In this document: positions 21,333-33,699 of the stretch, piece by piece
Layout of the letters: every line of letters starts with the position of its first letter
How positions within the stretch are numbered: position 1 is the first letter of the stretch
Source: Nectonema munidae
Lineage: Eukaryota; Nematomorpha; Nectonematoida; Nectonematidae
Assembly (NCBI GenBank): GCA_030549495.1
Contig: JAUIRK010000708.1
Coordinates: 1-64,000 of the forward strand
Direction of reading: 5' to 3'
Length of the DNA stretch: 64,000 nt
The notes under the pieces: model-generated
The model's database searches: none
Told to the model about the DNA's origin: nothing
The model's input: only the letters and a program-made list of their open reading frames with translations
Made by a program: the position numbers and the translations under genes

Positions 21333-22990
21333 TGCTATTGAAAGAATTTTTGTTTAAGACTGATTCAAATGAAAGGACATTAATTCAATCGTAAGACACA
21401 TGAGGACGAACCAAAAGATGTATAGTTTAATTTTAAGCAAACACTTTCCTGGACACTGCTGTATTTGAACTCAAGAGCTTTCATCTACTCAAACTTATCA
21501 TTATCAGGGATAAATGTCGTAGTATTTCACTATCTCGATAGACAACATCTTGATCGACAGAATATCAAAATTCTTAACTGATTGAACTAGCTCTTTAAAA
21601 ATTAAATAAACTAATTTCTGCATATACTCTTGGATACTTATTTCCTGTGTATAAACACGCTTAAATTTTCTACGCGAAAAGAGCGATCTTATCATATACA
21701 TTTGCTTGTATATCCTGTTTCATAGAGCAAGTAAATTTTGAGACGAAATTTATTTTCTAATAAGGAAGGAAATCTTGTAACTATGTTTCTAATTTGTTTC
21801 TTTTAGCTAAAAAATTTGAAAGTAAATTTCTTTGTGGTTTGTCTGGATGCTGCTTTTTCAAAAAGATTGCTCATGGAGAAAAAACTTCCTCTAATGAATG
21901 GGAAATTACCATCTAAGAATGTCTGGATGAGTGACGGAAGTTGTAAAATCTTTTGAGGATCAGTGTCTCCAGAAATGAAAATCGTCTGTATTAATCCTCT
22001 GAATACTGAGGTTTTTGTCAACATAATCTAACTCAGGGGAGAGGGAAGGGATGCTTTTGTTTAAATATTTCTAGAACTATGGTGACTTGAGCAAAACAAT
22101 GTTTGATTCCCATTTGTAAGAGTATTTGTAAGTTTTTCCTTAAAATGCTGCTATATGTTTTAGGAAGTATAAAACGTGCGCTTGCTCAGAATAGCAACGT
22201 TGATATCTGTATCCGCTAAAAATTAATTCTGACATGCGCATCTGCTAGGATGTCAAATTTGATACAAACATTTCACATCTCTAATCTCTATACTAATACT
22301 TCTTTCATCGGACATCTGTGGAAAAGACTCCGTTGCTATGTTAAGATCATTATTATTTTATGTAAAAGTTTTCTAAATCTTTTAGAAATTTAAAAAATTT
22401 AGGCGGGGTTTTAACAAAATCAATACGTGAATAGTAAGAATCCTAAATCTTAATCGATAAAAACTCTAATCCAAAAATACATGTGAATATTTATGTAATA
22501 TTATCTCAACAAATTTTTATGAACATATATATTCATTTATATATAGTCAATTGATCATTTTTTTTATTAAATTTACAGACAAATTCATCCACTCTATGTT
22601 TTTATCACTTTATTTCAATTTTTTATACGTATGTATATTTTGAAAATGTCTCGTTGTTGACTCTTTCTCTCAATTACGCCAGCTTTTTTTAAATCCTCAG
22701 CTATTTCCTTGTTTTTTATGCTTTGAGGACTTTCATCTCGATGGAGCTGAACTCTCTTTGATTTCCTCAATTGACTTTTTTTACAAGTTTTACAACACTT
22801 TTGTATTTTCTATCATTCTCTCTTCTAAGCACTGATGTCTTTCTTCTTACACTATTTTTTCTGAATAAACCTACTTACTTAAGTTATTAAAGTCCATCAA
22901 AGTCGTTTTCAATCTCAATAACATCTTTGCACCCGCCTTAAAACTCTTGTTTTAAATTTGCCCTAATTTAGAAATTCGCATAATAGATGT
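21333..22990. other. Intronic AT-rich DNA, no gene recognised
   Basis: Short frames only. The minus strand at 22690-22900 reads as a Lys/Arg-rich peptide without a recognisable domain. Confidence 0.4.
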
Positions 22991-22993
22991 ATT

Positions 22994-23176
22994 TGGAGGC
23001 GTGAGTAAGGTTGGTGCGATACTGGATTTCCATAACTCAAGGTCTTGGGTTCGATCCCGCCTCAAGCTTACTTTCCTCATAGTTCGATACAAGCTGCACA
23101 ATTGTGCCTTCTCGATGAAAACACCCCATGCTAACTTTACCTCTATGTAAAAATTTGTTGTGGGATGTTTCAATTT
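22994..23176 (+). repeat. tRNA-related SINE, copy 1
   Basis: An A-box-like GTGAGTAAGGTTGG is followed about 45 bases later by a good B box (GGGTTCGATCCC at about 23047). A tRNA-unrelated body then contains CTCGATGAAAACACCCC. The same unit occurs inverted at 59322-59466, and its 3' half at 62676-62752. Confidence 0.75.
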
Positions 23177-23179
23177 TCT

Positions 23180-24167
23180 TCATGATATTCGAGTATACAC
23201 GGTATATATATGAAAAAAAAAGGAAAAAAATAAGTATTGCAAACATGTGTGCAATTTTGTAACGGAATAAATTTTGCTTCAGGTAATTTTTAAACGTTAA
23301 AAATGTAAGGATAATGTGTTTTACTTTTAGATATGCCATTTTCAGTTTCATTTCATCCTTTTTGCTTCTCTTTTTTCGATTGTATTTTTTTAAAAATTTA
23401 TTTTCTTTGAACTTTTCTTATAAAACTACTGAACGCCTGTTACATTCCTTATACAAAAAAAATGGTTCGTATTATAATAAAATAAAAATGAAAAAAAGTT
23501 AAAGTAAGCCAAAATTGAAAAATACTATAAAATTAAAAAATAGATTCGGAAAAAGGTAACATGGAATCATAAAAAGATAGATTGGAATCGAAAAAAGATC
23601 ACGGATTCAATTGAAAAAGATCGATTAGAATTATCATTAAAATCACATCATCACTTCATTTTTATCATCATCATAAAATTCAAAATGCATTATTTTGTTA
23701 TGATGAATGAAGCTTTTTCTTCACAAATATTTGGAGCTTACTCACGCATAATTATCCTTCTACTCCCATTTTTGTGATGTCAAAAGTCGTCGTCTCGCTT
23801 CTTCTCTCAACACTTTTTGAACGAAAAAGGTCGCCATTTTGAATAAAATCAACATAGGCACAGAAAGTTTCGCCTCTTCGTCTCTCTATTCTTCGGATGT
23901 GACGATGATATTGTGTTTCTTTTTGCTTTTCTAGCCTGACACCTCCTTCCAATCAATACTCTTCTAGAATAATATCACAAAGAAATTTGCTTCTCTTGTG
24001 AAATATCCCTTACGCAAAATGCTTTTATGTAAATCAATATTAATAATAATAACTTTGCACACAGTGATTATTAAATTTTTAATTAAATTTCGATCGCGAC
24101 AAAAATCTACAAATTCCAACCCTTCTTCATAGTCCTACTTCTTAGCTCTCTCGATTTTTCCGTCTGT
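23180..24167. other. Intronic DNA, no gene recognised
   Basis: Simple A/T-rich runs and an ATC-rich patch near 23640-23680. No supported coding sequence. Confidence 0.4.
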
Positions 24168-24240
24168 GAGTAGCGAGGACATCAAAACGAACAATTTTAT
24201 CACACACATATAACAAAGAGATCCAATAAGCTTGGGAATC
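24168..24240. repeat. Dispersed repeat, copy 1
   Basis: About 70 bases containing GACATCAAAACGAACAATTT and TTATCACACA, then GATCCAATAAG, recur at 25868-25940 in the same orientation. Confidence 0.6.
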
Positions 24241-24409
24241 CAAATTCCTGAAAAATCCTTCTCCATACATTTTGAAAGGCCCTTCGATCCAAATATTCTT
24301 CTTACGCAACATTCCTTTTCTTCTCAAACTCCTTGAATTCTCTTTCTCCAAAAATCTTCCTTGTCTTTATCATCTTGTAGAGAAAGAATTATAACGCATC
24401 GCTTTCCAA

Positions 24410-24429
24410 AAATGTATCGTAGCTATGAA
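24410..24429 (+). other. Possible tiny 5' exon
   Basis: ATGTATCGTAGCTATGAA is followed by a perfect donor GTAAGT, which would encode MYRSYE in phase 0. It could be an alternative first exon spliced to the downstream ankyrin exons, but such a match can arise by chance. Confidence 0.2.
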
Positions 24430-25064
24430 GTAAGTTTCTTAACACTTTTCATAATCCGTACGATTTCGGTTTTATTTCGACTTTTTCCGAAAATTTACGA
24501 ACCTCTTTGAGCTTCAAACTTTGAAGTTGTGGTATAGAAATTCAATACTTTTGTCATAAGCAGACTTTGCTTTACCGAGATAGAAATTTTTTTTCAAACT
24601 TACTGGTGTAATTCGCTACATTTTCTGGTCATTTGGTATTTCTCAATTTTTAAATAAAATATGTGAATAAAAAAAAATCTTTACAAAAAATTTTTTTTTT
24701 AGATTTAGATCAAGAATAGCATTTTTTTCCACCAAGATTTTCTTTATCGCATTCTTTATTTCAATGGAAAGTAAAGGATTTTCCTATCCCTTATTTTGTA
24801 GATATGTTACTGGTATCCATCCACCTCCAATAAAAATACATTTTTTAATTCGGAACAAATGTTATCCTATTTTTTTTAAAAATAAAATATTCTAAATAAT
24901 AAAAAAAATATTTTTTTTTACTTTTTTTTTTGTTTAAAATACTTTTTCGTGTCTTGTTAATTAAAAAATTAAGCATTACTTATTTCATTTACGCTAAATT
25001 TTTATAAAATATTATTGTAGTAAATAAAGAATAAAATTTAGTAAAGTTAATTCTCGTTTTTTTG

Positions 25065-25085
25065 AGAGAGAGAGAGAGAGAGAGA
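25065..25085. repeat. GA microsatellite
   Basis: About ten GA units. Confidence 0.9.
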
Positions 25086-25421
25086 AAGAACTTTATTCAA
25101 AATTAATTTAAATGAAAAATATATATGCAAACATTCCATGGAGGATCAAAAAGCGCGAGCCGATGATCGTTTTTTTGATTATATGATTGCCCGTTTTTTT
25201 GATTGCTGTGATTTGATTCCCAATATTGTTGATTGCGAATTATTTGATCCAACTTATTAACCAATAAATAAGAGCACCCGGCAATTTTTTTCAGGGTGTT
25301 TCGCTTCTAAATTTATTTTGAATGTAAATGTAAGTTCATATATATTATATATTAATAACAATAATAATAATAATTTCTATAACACGAATAAAAAAGGAAA
25401 AATATAACGTGTTGATAACGC

Positions 25422-25859
25422 CATAGTTGCCAACTCTACCACTTTTCGACTTTTTTTTTGGTCTACCGCTTTTGAAATGGTTTCTACAGCTTTTGAATGC
25501 TAAAATTTTTATTGGCACACCTTGAGCATATGCATCCCGTGCTTAATATTTGTTTTTTTTACTTTTTTCACTGATTTATGATTTTACATAACTATTTAAA
25601 CTATTTAAATTATGTAAACCAATTTTTACTTCTTGAAGAATGAGGGATAATAAAAATAAAACAAAAAGTCGCTACGACAACTGTTTTAAAGAAGAATGCA
25701 TTCAAAAATTTGAATTTATTATTACTAAATCCAAATTAGCTTCTTCCCATGCATTTTGTCGTACTTGCAAAAAAAAAAGCATAAAAATTTTTTAGGGTCC
25801 ATGGGTCGTTTTTGAAAAAAAGTCTACCGCTTTGGTCTTCTCTGAGGTTGGCAACTATG
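25422..25859. mobile_element. Non-autonomous DNA element, copy 2 of the CATAGTTGCCAAC family
   Basis: 438 bp beginning CATAGTTGCCAACTCTACCA and ending GAGGTTGGCAACTATG, i.e. terminal inverted repeats of about 13 bp or more. It is the inverted counterpart of 10197-10641 with high similarity. The flanks (GATAACGC and CGATGTCT) show no convincing target duplication. Confidence 0.8.
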
Positions 25860-25867
25860 CGATGTCT

Positions 25868-25940
25868 TTCAGTAGCAATGACATCAAAACGAACAATTTT
25901 ATCACACAAACAAGATATCCAATAAGAAACTTTCATAATA
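25868..25940. repeat. Dispersed repeat, copy 2
   Basis: Matches 24168-24240 and sits directly beside the preceding element, which suggests the element inserted next to or into this repeat. Confidence 0.6.
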
Positions 25941-26468
25941 TAATTGGCTAAAAATCGGCTGGTATGAAAATACCGTTGAGTTGAAAGCCAGTAGCTAGTA
26001 GCTCTACAAAAAAACTGAAAATTAAAATTTGCAAAATAAAATATGCATAATATTTTTAAGAATCTGCTTATATTCCAAAATATGCAAAAAAAATAAACGA
26101 AATTTAGTAAAATAAACGATGACAAAATCGGAAATGACAGACAGGCAGATATCGGAGCTGATGCTAGTGTTCGTGAATTTTTGTCTTTTTGTTTTCTCGG
26201 CATTCCCGGAAAATTTAAAAGACAACATAATATTGGTTTCCTATGGGAATCAATGATTTTTTAATTGGGTTAAAATAAAATTGATACGATTTAGTTAACG
26301 TAGAATTTTTGAAAGAAACTCTGAATCAATTTCATATGAGGAAAGAGGCCTTTTTGATTTTAGCTTAAGATTAATTTTGATTAAGTGATTTTTAGCTAAT
26401 TATGTATTTTTTAATCGAACGAATATTAATTATTAAAGTTTCTTTAATTATACTGATTTCTTATATTT

Positions 26469-26778
26469 GATGTAAGCAGTGGCGGATCCAAGAGGGGGGC
26501 CTCATGGGCCTAGCCCCCCCCCCCCCTATGAAAAATGGCTTCGAAAATTACCCTTACTAATGTATAATACCCTTACATGCATAAAAAATAAAATTTTTGC
26601 AATTTATTCATGGCAAGATAATGTTAAAAATATGAAAACATAGGTAATTAGTGATTCTAATAGACATAATTCAGCTGTCGTATTCTCTGAAGACTTTTAA
26701 CAAATTTGCAAAAAATTTAAATAGATTTCCCACCCCCACCCCCTATAAGAAATTTCTGGATCCGCCACTGGATGTAAG
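26469..26778. mobile_element. hAT-type MITE with perfect 8-bp target duplication
   Basis: The 294-bp element (26477-26770) begins CAGTGGCGGATCCA and ends TGGATCCGCCACTG, flanked by GATGTAAG on both sides. Poly-G and poly-C tracts lie just inside the left terminus. No coding capacity. Confidence 0.92.
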
Positions 26779-26945
26779 CATAGAGAAAGAAAGTTACTTA
26801 GATTAGTGTAGCTTTAACGATAGAAAACAAATGTATCAAATAAATATAAATTTTACCTTTTAAACAATCGACTGAGAAAAATTAATAAATTGCCGAAACA
26901 TATAGTGAAACCGAGGAATCTTGGAAACCTTGAAAGATACACTAG

Positions 26946-27217
26946 CTTTAAAGCAGGGGTACTCTAACTTTTTAACCTGTCGACCCCTTCATAGATTATT
27001 TGATTTTTAACAAAAATATGAAATCATTCTTTACATTTCTGATATACTAATGCATAACTTTAATGACTATCTCGATTTTTTCGTTCTTACAAATTTGATT
27101 GATTCTCCTTAAGATAAGAGACCCCCTTTCAACCTCTATGCAATAATCGACCATAAGAAAACTCTCATCGACCCCACAAGGTCGATGTCAACCTCTTTGA
27201 GGACCCCTGCTTTAAAT
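26946..27217. mobile_element. hAT-type MITE with CAGGGGTACTC termini
   Basis: The element (26954-27209, 256 bp) begins CAGGGGTACTCTAACTT and ends TTTGAGGACCCCTG, flanked by CTTTAAAG and CTTTAAAT (7 of 8 identical). Its termini resemble those of the large hAT element at 28928-33236. Confidence 0.85.
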
Positions 27218-28255
27218 AGTACATATGCGTTTTGCTCTTCTGTATACATCAATCATGTCACTGAAATCTTTCGCGTATCCACATCATTAAAAGTTTTTGG
27301 AGGCATGGAGGCTTTTTATTTACCCTAAAAATAATTGTGTATCGATTTCAATATTTAAAAAAAAATTATTTTAAGTTTTATTTTTAACATTTATTCATAA
27401 AAATGGGGAAAAAAATACAAAAAATTTATACCTTTCCTCGCTAAACTTTTGGCAAATGGGAAATGAAGATGTGCGTGCCTCTCTCATATGTGCTGCTCCT
27501 GTAATGTTCGCATCCGCCATCCAAAACCAAAAAAACATAATATCATCCAAGCTAAATATATAAATAACAAATTTTGGCAAAGAAACACCTTTAATATTTT
27601 CAAACGTATTGCGTTTTAAAAGAGAATTTATGAACAACCCTGCTTTTCTTATTTCCTAACTTTTTATGCATAAAATTAGTTAGTAAAGCTTTTGAGATTC
27701 TTGATTTTCCAGCCTAATTATCTCTTGCATTCGATAAAACTGGTTAATTATTAAACTTTCTAAAAAAATATAAAATTTATTCTTTTTAATAACGCGCCTT
27801 GACCAAAAATGAGCTTACAATATAATTCACGGCTGTTAATAAAATTAATTTTACTAGGCAAAAATTCATGCCAATATAAATGAAAAGGATGATAATCTCC
27901 CAAAATGGGTTTCCCAAGGAAAAAGGTCCTTTCAAAAATTTAGATTATATAACTAGTCTAAAAAAGAGGATTTTTTAAGACTTTGAGAAATGCAATTTTT
28001 AAGAGGAAGAAGAACACATATACAAAAGAGAACAACTATAATATATAACTGATATATGGGCACCGCTTGATATTACCCCATAAGAAAGAAACCCAAGGAA
28101 TTACGGAGACCAAAGAATCTGTTATTCAATATTAATATCTTGAAGATAAAAAACTTTACACAGAAATAAAATAAAGAAATGTCGTCTTGAGGTTTTATTT
28201 TTTTGAAAAGGAATAAACTGCACCCTTTATGCTGAACTATAAAGCAAAGAAGGTT
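27218..28255. other. Intronic AT-rich DNA, no gene recognised
   Basis: No motif, repeat or long frame that I can support. Confidence 0.4.
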
Positions 28256-28336
28256 CGTTCTTGGATTTGAACCTAATACCCGGCGGGGTGAGTGGCGTAT
28301 TCAAGAGGAGAAGGCATTGTGCCACATGGGCCACGC
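28256..28336 (-). repeat. tRNA-like SINE head or tRNA pseudogene
   Basis: On the minus strand, GTGGCCCATGTGGCACAATG contains an A-box-like TGGCACAATGCC. About 50 bases on, AGGTTCAAATCC is a good B box. The arms do not pair into a clean cloverleaf. Confidence 0.5.
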
Positions 28337-29721
28337 TTTTTAATAATGAAGTATTGATCTTTCACATTTGCTTGCCTTTCAGTTTATTTGAAGTAATTCG
28401 GATTATTTTTGCATCTAATCTGATATTTTTTCATAAACTCACTTTTTACATAAGAATTTAATAAATGCTGAATTTCATTCAAAATAAAAAATTTTCTAAT
28501 CATAAATCTCGGCTGAAAGATCATTTATTGTTCAGAATTGAGGATTTGTTGGAGCTCTAAATTAAAGAATTGAAGATGAATCCTTTTTCTGGTAATATAG
28601 AATCTGTAAAAGAACATTTTTAGGAAGTTTGAAAAAAAAGATGAACGATTTTAATTATTTTTTACTTCATAAAGGAAAAAGGTTGATAAACCCTGTTAGT
28701 ATATGGCTTCTTCTGACTATTACTTTGTTTTCAACTGCTGGCTTTTTAAAAAAATTAAATACTCATTTCAAAAAGTACCTAAAGAATTTTTTTTAGTATT
28801 TCATGCCCATTTTAAGGCGGTTTCAAGGTCAACAATATTTATTAATGTAATTTATATGCATATGCTCAAAATTAGGAGGAATGGATTCTTCTATCTAAAC
28901 GCCACCTCTCTTTCAAATCGTCTACTGCAGGGGTTTCTCAACTCGTTTTGGGTTAATTGAAAATTCAGTGAATCACAAAATATTATGAACTGTAGTAGTC
29001 ATGTATATTTATGTTCATAAACACAAAATTTTATTTAGTTTTTTTCCTATCCAAACTTTTGAATTCTTTTCCTTTATAAACTAGCTTCTCAATATTTGGA
29101 GGTGTAATTGGTAATGCGTAAGATAAGTGTCACTTTCTACTGATATTCCATTTCTTTACTTGGACTTGACATTCAACAAACATGAGAATCCAATTTCACA
29201 CACAAAAATTGATGTAAAAGTCAAAAGATAGCAAAGATATACTTTTGAAATATTCGCCTATAGTTACAGAGCAAACTTGCATTAAATTTTTGAATATTTT
29301 ATTGTTGATACAGATCTTTAACCTTCAAATCATTTTTCAGTTATAAAAATTCTTCCTGAAGATTACCTTGAACTTGGCGAACTTCCGTTTTGAAAGGATA
29401 TCTGATGAATGATAATGTACCCTACTTCATATCTACTTATAGAAAATTTCTCTGAAACTAGTTCAGTTATATTTGTCTGGATAATATTTTTTCATTCAAA
29501 TTTGCATCTAAACCAGGAAAGTGAATGTAAATTTTTATTTTCTACTCTCGTTATCCATAATTGCAATTTTCGAAGAAAACTTAGTCCTTTTCAGTCCTAA
29601 AAAATGATCTCTTAATTTTTTTTAGGAAAATTATTATAAGTAGATTTTTAGGCATTAGTTAAATAAATTTTATAAATAATTTTATCAATTTCCTTTTTTA
29701 TTTAAGGAAAAAAATATTTAA

Positions 29722-32040
29722 AAATTTTGGGTGGAATCCCACTCACCAGGTCGGAAAAGTTGAACTTTATTGGTAAGGAAAGTATGATAGAGTATTTTTA
29801 CTTTTTTTTTTGAAAAGATTTAAAACTTAATTAATTTTATACAAAGTTTGCTTAAATAACTCCATCTACTTATTTTAAAGTTTAAAATTATAAAAAGGTA
29901 ATACAAAATGCTTTATTTTTATGTAATAAAAAGTACTTTTGATAGTGAAAACATTTTTTCACAAAAAGTAACTTTAAAAATTTCTTTATTCATGATATTT
30001 TTCCCAGCAATTTCGACTTTTTATTGAGACAGAGATCAGCGTCACAATCTAAGCACTTAATAAATCCTTTATGATAATTTTTTTCTTTGTCATAACACTG
30101 TTTGTATCGTCCATGTTTCTCAGCATAATGGATTCCATGTCTTTCTGGATTTTAAGGTTTTTGTATAGAAGGAGTTTGCTTTTTTCTCGATGAAAAATTT
30201 CCAATAAGGGAAAGAGCTAATTCTCTTCTAAACTCTTTTTGCGTTTTTATAGACTTTTCTTGTTTATCGAAAACTTTTTTTTTTTAATTTTCTGGTAAAC
30301 AATGAAAGAATTTACAATGCCTATATTGATGTAATCCCAAAATGATCTAAAATAATATTTTCCAGTGCTTTTTCTATCAAATGTATAAACACTGGTTTGT
30401 TGATCTAGAAGGTTCCAAACTTGTTATAACGTTGAACCATCGCAGGTACTTGAATATTGACTTTACCTGGTTTTCCCTTCTGCCTACGCTTCACAGAAAC
30501 CGTGTTTGTTTCAGCTCCTGAGTCAATAGTTGATAACATCATGACAACTTTTGTATCTAGCCATTTCACCAAAGACATCCCATTATAGAATCTTGCTTCG
30601 ATTTCACCCTTTTTTAATTCTTTATCCAACTTTAGATCTTTTGGGAGTTCTTTTCTATTTTGTCTTACAGTACCGCATGAAAATATGTTATGCTCTGTCA
30701 TAAGACTAAAGGTATACTAAAGCAGGTGATGTATAGAAATTGTCAAAAAACAAATGACAGCCTGAGTTTGACAATGATTTTGTCAATTGCATGACTACGC
30801 TTTCAGATAAACCAACTTCGGTTGCACTAGATTTTCTACCAACATAGATGTCAAATTCAAATAAATAACCACTTCTTGCATCATTTCTGAACGAATGCTT
30901 GAAACCTCTTTGAATAGGTTTATCTTTCATGTATTGTTTCACCAAACTCTGCCCTTTGAATTTAACCATTCGTTCATCAATAGCTTGCTCAAAAGTTGGT
31001 TCCATGGCATTTTGAAAGGCAGCATTGAAATGATCTATTAGAGGTCTTATTTTCCATGCTCTGCCATAAGAAGGATTTTGCAGACTGGCAAGCGCTTTTT
31101 TGTTGTCAGAAAAGTGCAAAGCTCTTCTGATTGCGTACATTCTATCTCTAGTCATCGTTTCAGCAATCGGTTGTACTCTCAAATCAGGATCATTAGAAAA
31201 ATAATCGCGTAGTTCTGGCAAAACATGATAAGACATCACTATATTTATGCCAATGAATGCTTTCATTTCTTCTTTATCAACTTCAAAAGGAATTCCTTTC
31301 TGAAACATGTATGATTTGCTTTGGGGAATTAATATCTTATCAATCAATTCATCAAGTTTGCACACATCATGAAAGACTTCAAAAGGGTTTGGGATATTTT
31401 CATATTCAAGTTTAACTTTACCCCATTCTCTATTTTGCTGTGATCCGCCAGAGTGTAAAATTGTAGAAAAGTTCCTTCTCCACTTTCTGTTTTCAATTGT
31501 CAATTCAGGAGTCGGTTGTGTATCAAAATGAACAAGAGGATCCAAAATTTGAATAGTCTTGGCATTCTCACCAGACTGAGGAATCGATTCTTCTAGAAAG
31601 TTTACATCCTGTTCGTCCCAGTCAAAAAGACCCTCTTCATCACTGTCCGCAAAGTCTAAAATTTGAAGCAATTCATCTTTGGACAATTGAAATTTGAAGC
31701 AATTCATCTTTGGGCAATTGGTATTCTCTTTGGCGTATGCGAGGCATATTTCAAAAATTAATTAAAGACTTTGTAAGAAAAAAAAATTGAGAATGAATGA
31801 AGTTGTGACATTCGAAAAAATAAAAGAAAAGAGACAGCTGCATTATTCATTATATTTCACCGTACATGTATAAATTACACACATAAAGCACATAAGTGCA
31901 CAAGATGCTGTGATGGAATCATGAATCGAAAGCAAAATTTATGTTAGAGAAACTTGAAAAATACTCAATTATGTTTAGCATTTTACACCTAAGCTAGGCG
32001 ACCTATGACTCCTTTTGGGTGGAATCCCACCCAAAAATCA
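29722..32040 (-). mobile_element. piggyBac transposon nested in the hAT element
   Basis: The terminal inverted repeats read TTTTGGGTGGAATCCCAC on the left and, inverted, TTTTTGGGTGGGATTCCAC on the right. Each terminus is itself nearly palindromic. A piggyBac transposase gene occupies most of the interior on the minus strand. TTAA duplications are not clear at the exact junctions, so the edges are uncertain by several bases. Confidence 0.8.
29990..31707 (-). pseudogene. piggyBac transposase, largely preserved
   Basis: A 333-residue open frame (30706-31707) carries the N-terminal and central domains: an acidic start (DFADSDEEGLFDWDEQD), AIDERMVKFKG with the first catalytic Asp, QRGFKHSFRNDARSGYLFEF, and HLFFDNFYTSPAL with the second. 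One frameshift near 30703 separates it from the next frame, which has MTEHNIFSCGTVRQNRKELP and VKWLDTKVVMMLSTI with the third Asp. A further frame change near 30405 leads to DQQTSVYTFDRKSTGKYYF. A Cys/His tail then follows (HGRYKQCYDKEKNYHKGF, CLDCDADLC), the usual zinc-binding C-terminus. Only two or three lesions are evident, so it is a younger copy than the piggyBac in intron 1. Confidence 0.9.
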
Positions 32041-32347
32041 AATGAATATAACTACAAGGCAAAACTCTTTTTGCTCAGAATATTTAAAATTATTAGCAAG
32101 ATGGAACTTAAAAATATATGGAGAAAAGAAGTTCAAATATTTTTTAAAGAATTTTTAAAAAAAAACAGAAGAATTTGAAAATGTATTTTTAAAAAATTAT
32201 TTCTCTGTTTAAAAGAGGTGAATAATTTTTTTTAAAAAACACATAAACGCTATAAAAATAATCAAAAAAATCATCATTATTTATATTTTCATAAAAAACT
32301 TATAAGTTTATAAAAATACTTTCTAGCTACTTCATGAGAAAGATAAC

Positions 32348-33170
32348 TTAATAGGTGAAGATTGAGTTTGTTAAGTATACCAAAAATATCTGCGAAAATA
32401 AGAGAGCTCTAATTCTGAATCTCATATTAATTTTTTTAATTCTTCCTTTTACTGAGACTAAAGAAAAAAATGAACTTTTTCTCAAATCGAAAATCCTCTT
32501 GAACGCATTGCTTGGTGACAACCACTTCACGGAAGTGTGGAATAGCAGTCCTTCAAAACCAGACTCCATATTTTGACATATTTGTCTGGAAAACCTAGTG
32601 TCCACAATTGATGATTTTACATGCTTAATTACATTTATCAATTTAAAAGTAAATTAAATTTATTTGAAATCGTTCTTGCTTTCTTCTTGCTTCTCTGTGA
32701 ATGAAGCAGTGAATTTCCTAATAGATTACGTTGGTGTTTGGAAACCTAATCTTGAGCCTAACATTGCAGGAGCACCATCAATTTAAAAAATCATTGACAA
32801 TATCATTAGCTTTTGTGGAATTGTCAAAGCTTGTACAAAAAGAATTTTTTTTCGGTTTAGTCTCAAGCGGTTAGGTACACGCAAAAAATTTAAAAGATTA
32901 GAAAACTGTGCGACATCTCTAGTTTCATCCATTTGTATTGAAAATAATGGGGTTTTCTTTATTTCATCCACAACTTGTTCACAAATCTTTTATATCACAT
33001 TTCAACTATAATCGCCTTGAAACGGAATCATTCGCAATTAAGTTTAAAAGGTTTCATTGAGCCATTTTTCAAAATTTTAAAGCAAATGACACGTTGTGAC
33101 AATTCAATACAACAAAAACATTGTGAGAAAATAAAATGTGGTTTTTTTTGTTGTAGCCGTTATTAGAAAA
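32348..33170 (-). pseudogene. hAT transposase remnant (ZBED5/SCAND3-like)
   Basis: Two minus-strand frames match this hAT subfamily in order. DEIKKTPLFSIQMDETRDVA carries the catalytic Asp region. Then HVKSSIVDTRFSRQICQNME precedes a match to FEGLLFHTSVKWLSPSNAFK and RIFDLR. The segment between them and the N-terminal zinc finger are degraded. It is inactive. In family members this protein is 550-650 residues. Confidence 0.8.
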
Positions 33171-33472
33171 TCATAAGTCCTATTTGTTGTGGACCAATCT
33201 CATATATCATCATGGACCGCCAGTTGAGAACCCCAGGTCTACTGATTACATCCTAGGCCTTGTCATTTCTCCTTAAAGCTTAGACTTTAATTTTACATAT
33301 TACAAAATAATGAAGGGAAAGTATAGAGAATTTGAATGACGTTGATATTTGCCTGGTCTATAGTATACATAGTTATAACTAGAAATTGTAGGTTCTCTTG
33401 TTTTCCATTATCATCTCTACCCGATCACTCTGTGAAAGATCGCTTTCAACTATTGAAGCTTCATCCTTTCAA

Positions 33473-33680
33473 CTTTGTGTCTCCAAACCTACTTTGAAAA
33501 TTTTTGAGGTTCTCTTCATGAGGTTTGAATTGCTGCTAAAGTATAAAATAATCATCAAGAACCAACCGCATTGAAGGCTAGTTGTCTCAGGCCCACGTCT
33601 AACAGCAACGAGATGGCAATTCAAACCTCACGGAAAGAACCTCAAAAATACTCAAAGTAAGTTTGAACACACATCATGAA
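33473..33680. repeat. Foldback (MITE-like) with about 60-bp arms
   Basis: CTTTGAAAATTTTTGAGGTT, then TCATGAGGTTTGAATTGCTG on the left, are mirrored by GGCAATTCAAACCTCACGG and AACCTCAAAAATACTCAAAG on the right. The loop is about 65 bases. No target duplication was identified. Confidence 0.7.
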
Positions 33681-33699
33681 ACTGATGTTCAATAGGAAA

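Larger units (their letters stand above)
28920..33244 (-). mobile_element. 4.3 kb hAT transposon interrupted by a piggyBac
   Basis: The element (28928-33236) starts CAGGGGTTTCTCAACT and ends AGTTGAGAACCCCAG. It is flanked on both sides by the identical 8-mer GTCTACTG (28920-28927 and 33237-33244). Its decayed ZBED5/SCAND3-like transposase lies near the right end on the minus strand. A piggyBac element occupies about 29.7-32.0 kb. Without it the hAT copy would be about 2 kb. Confidence 0.9.
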
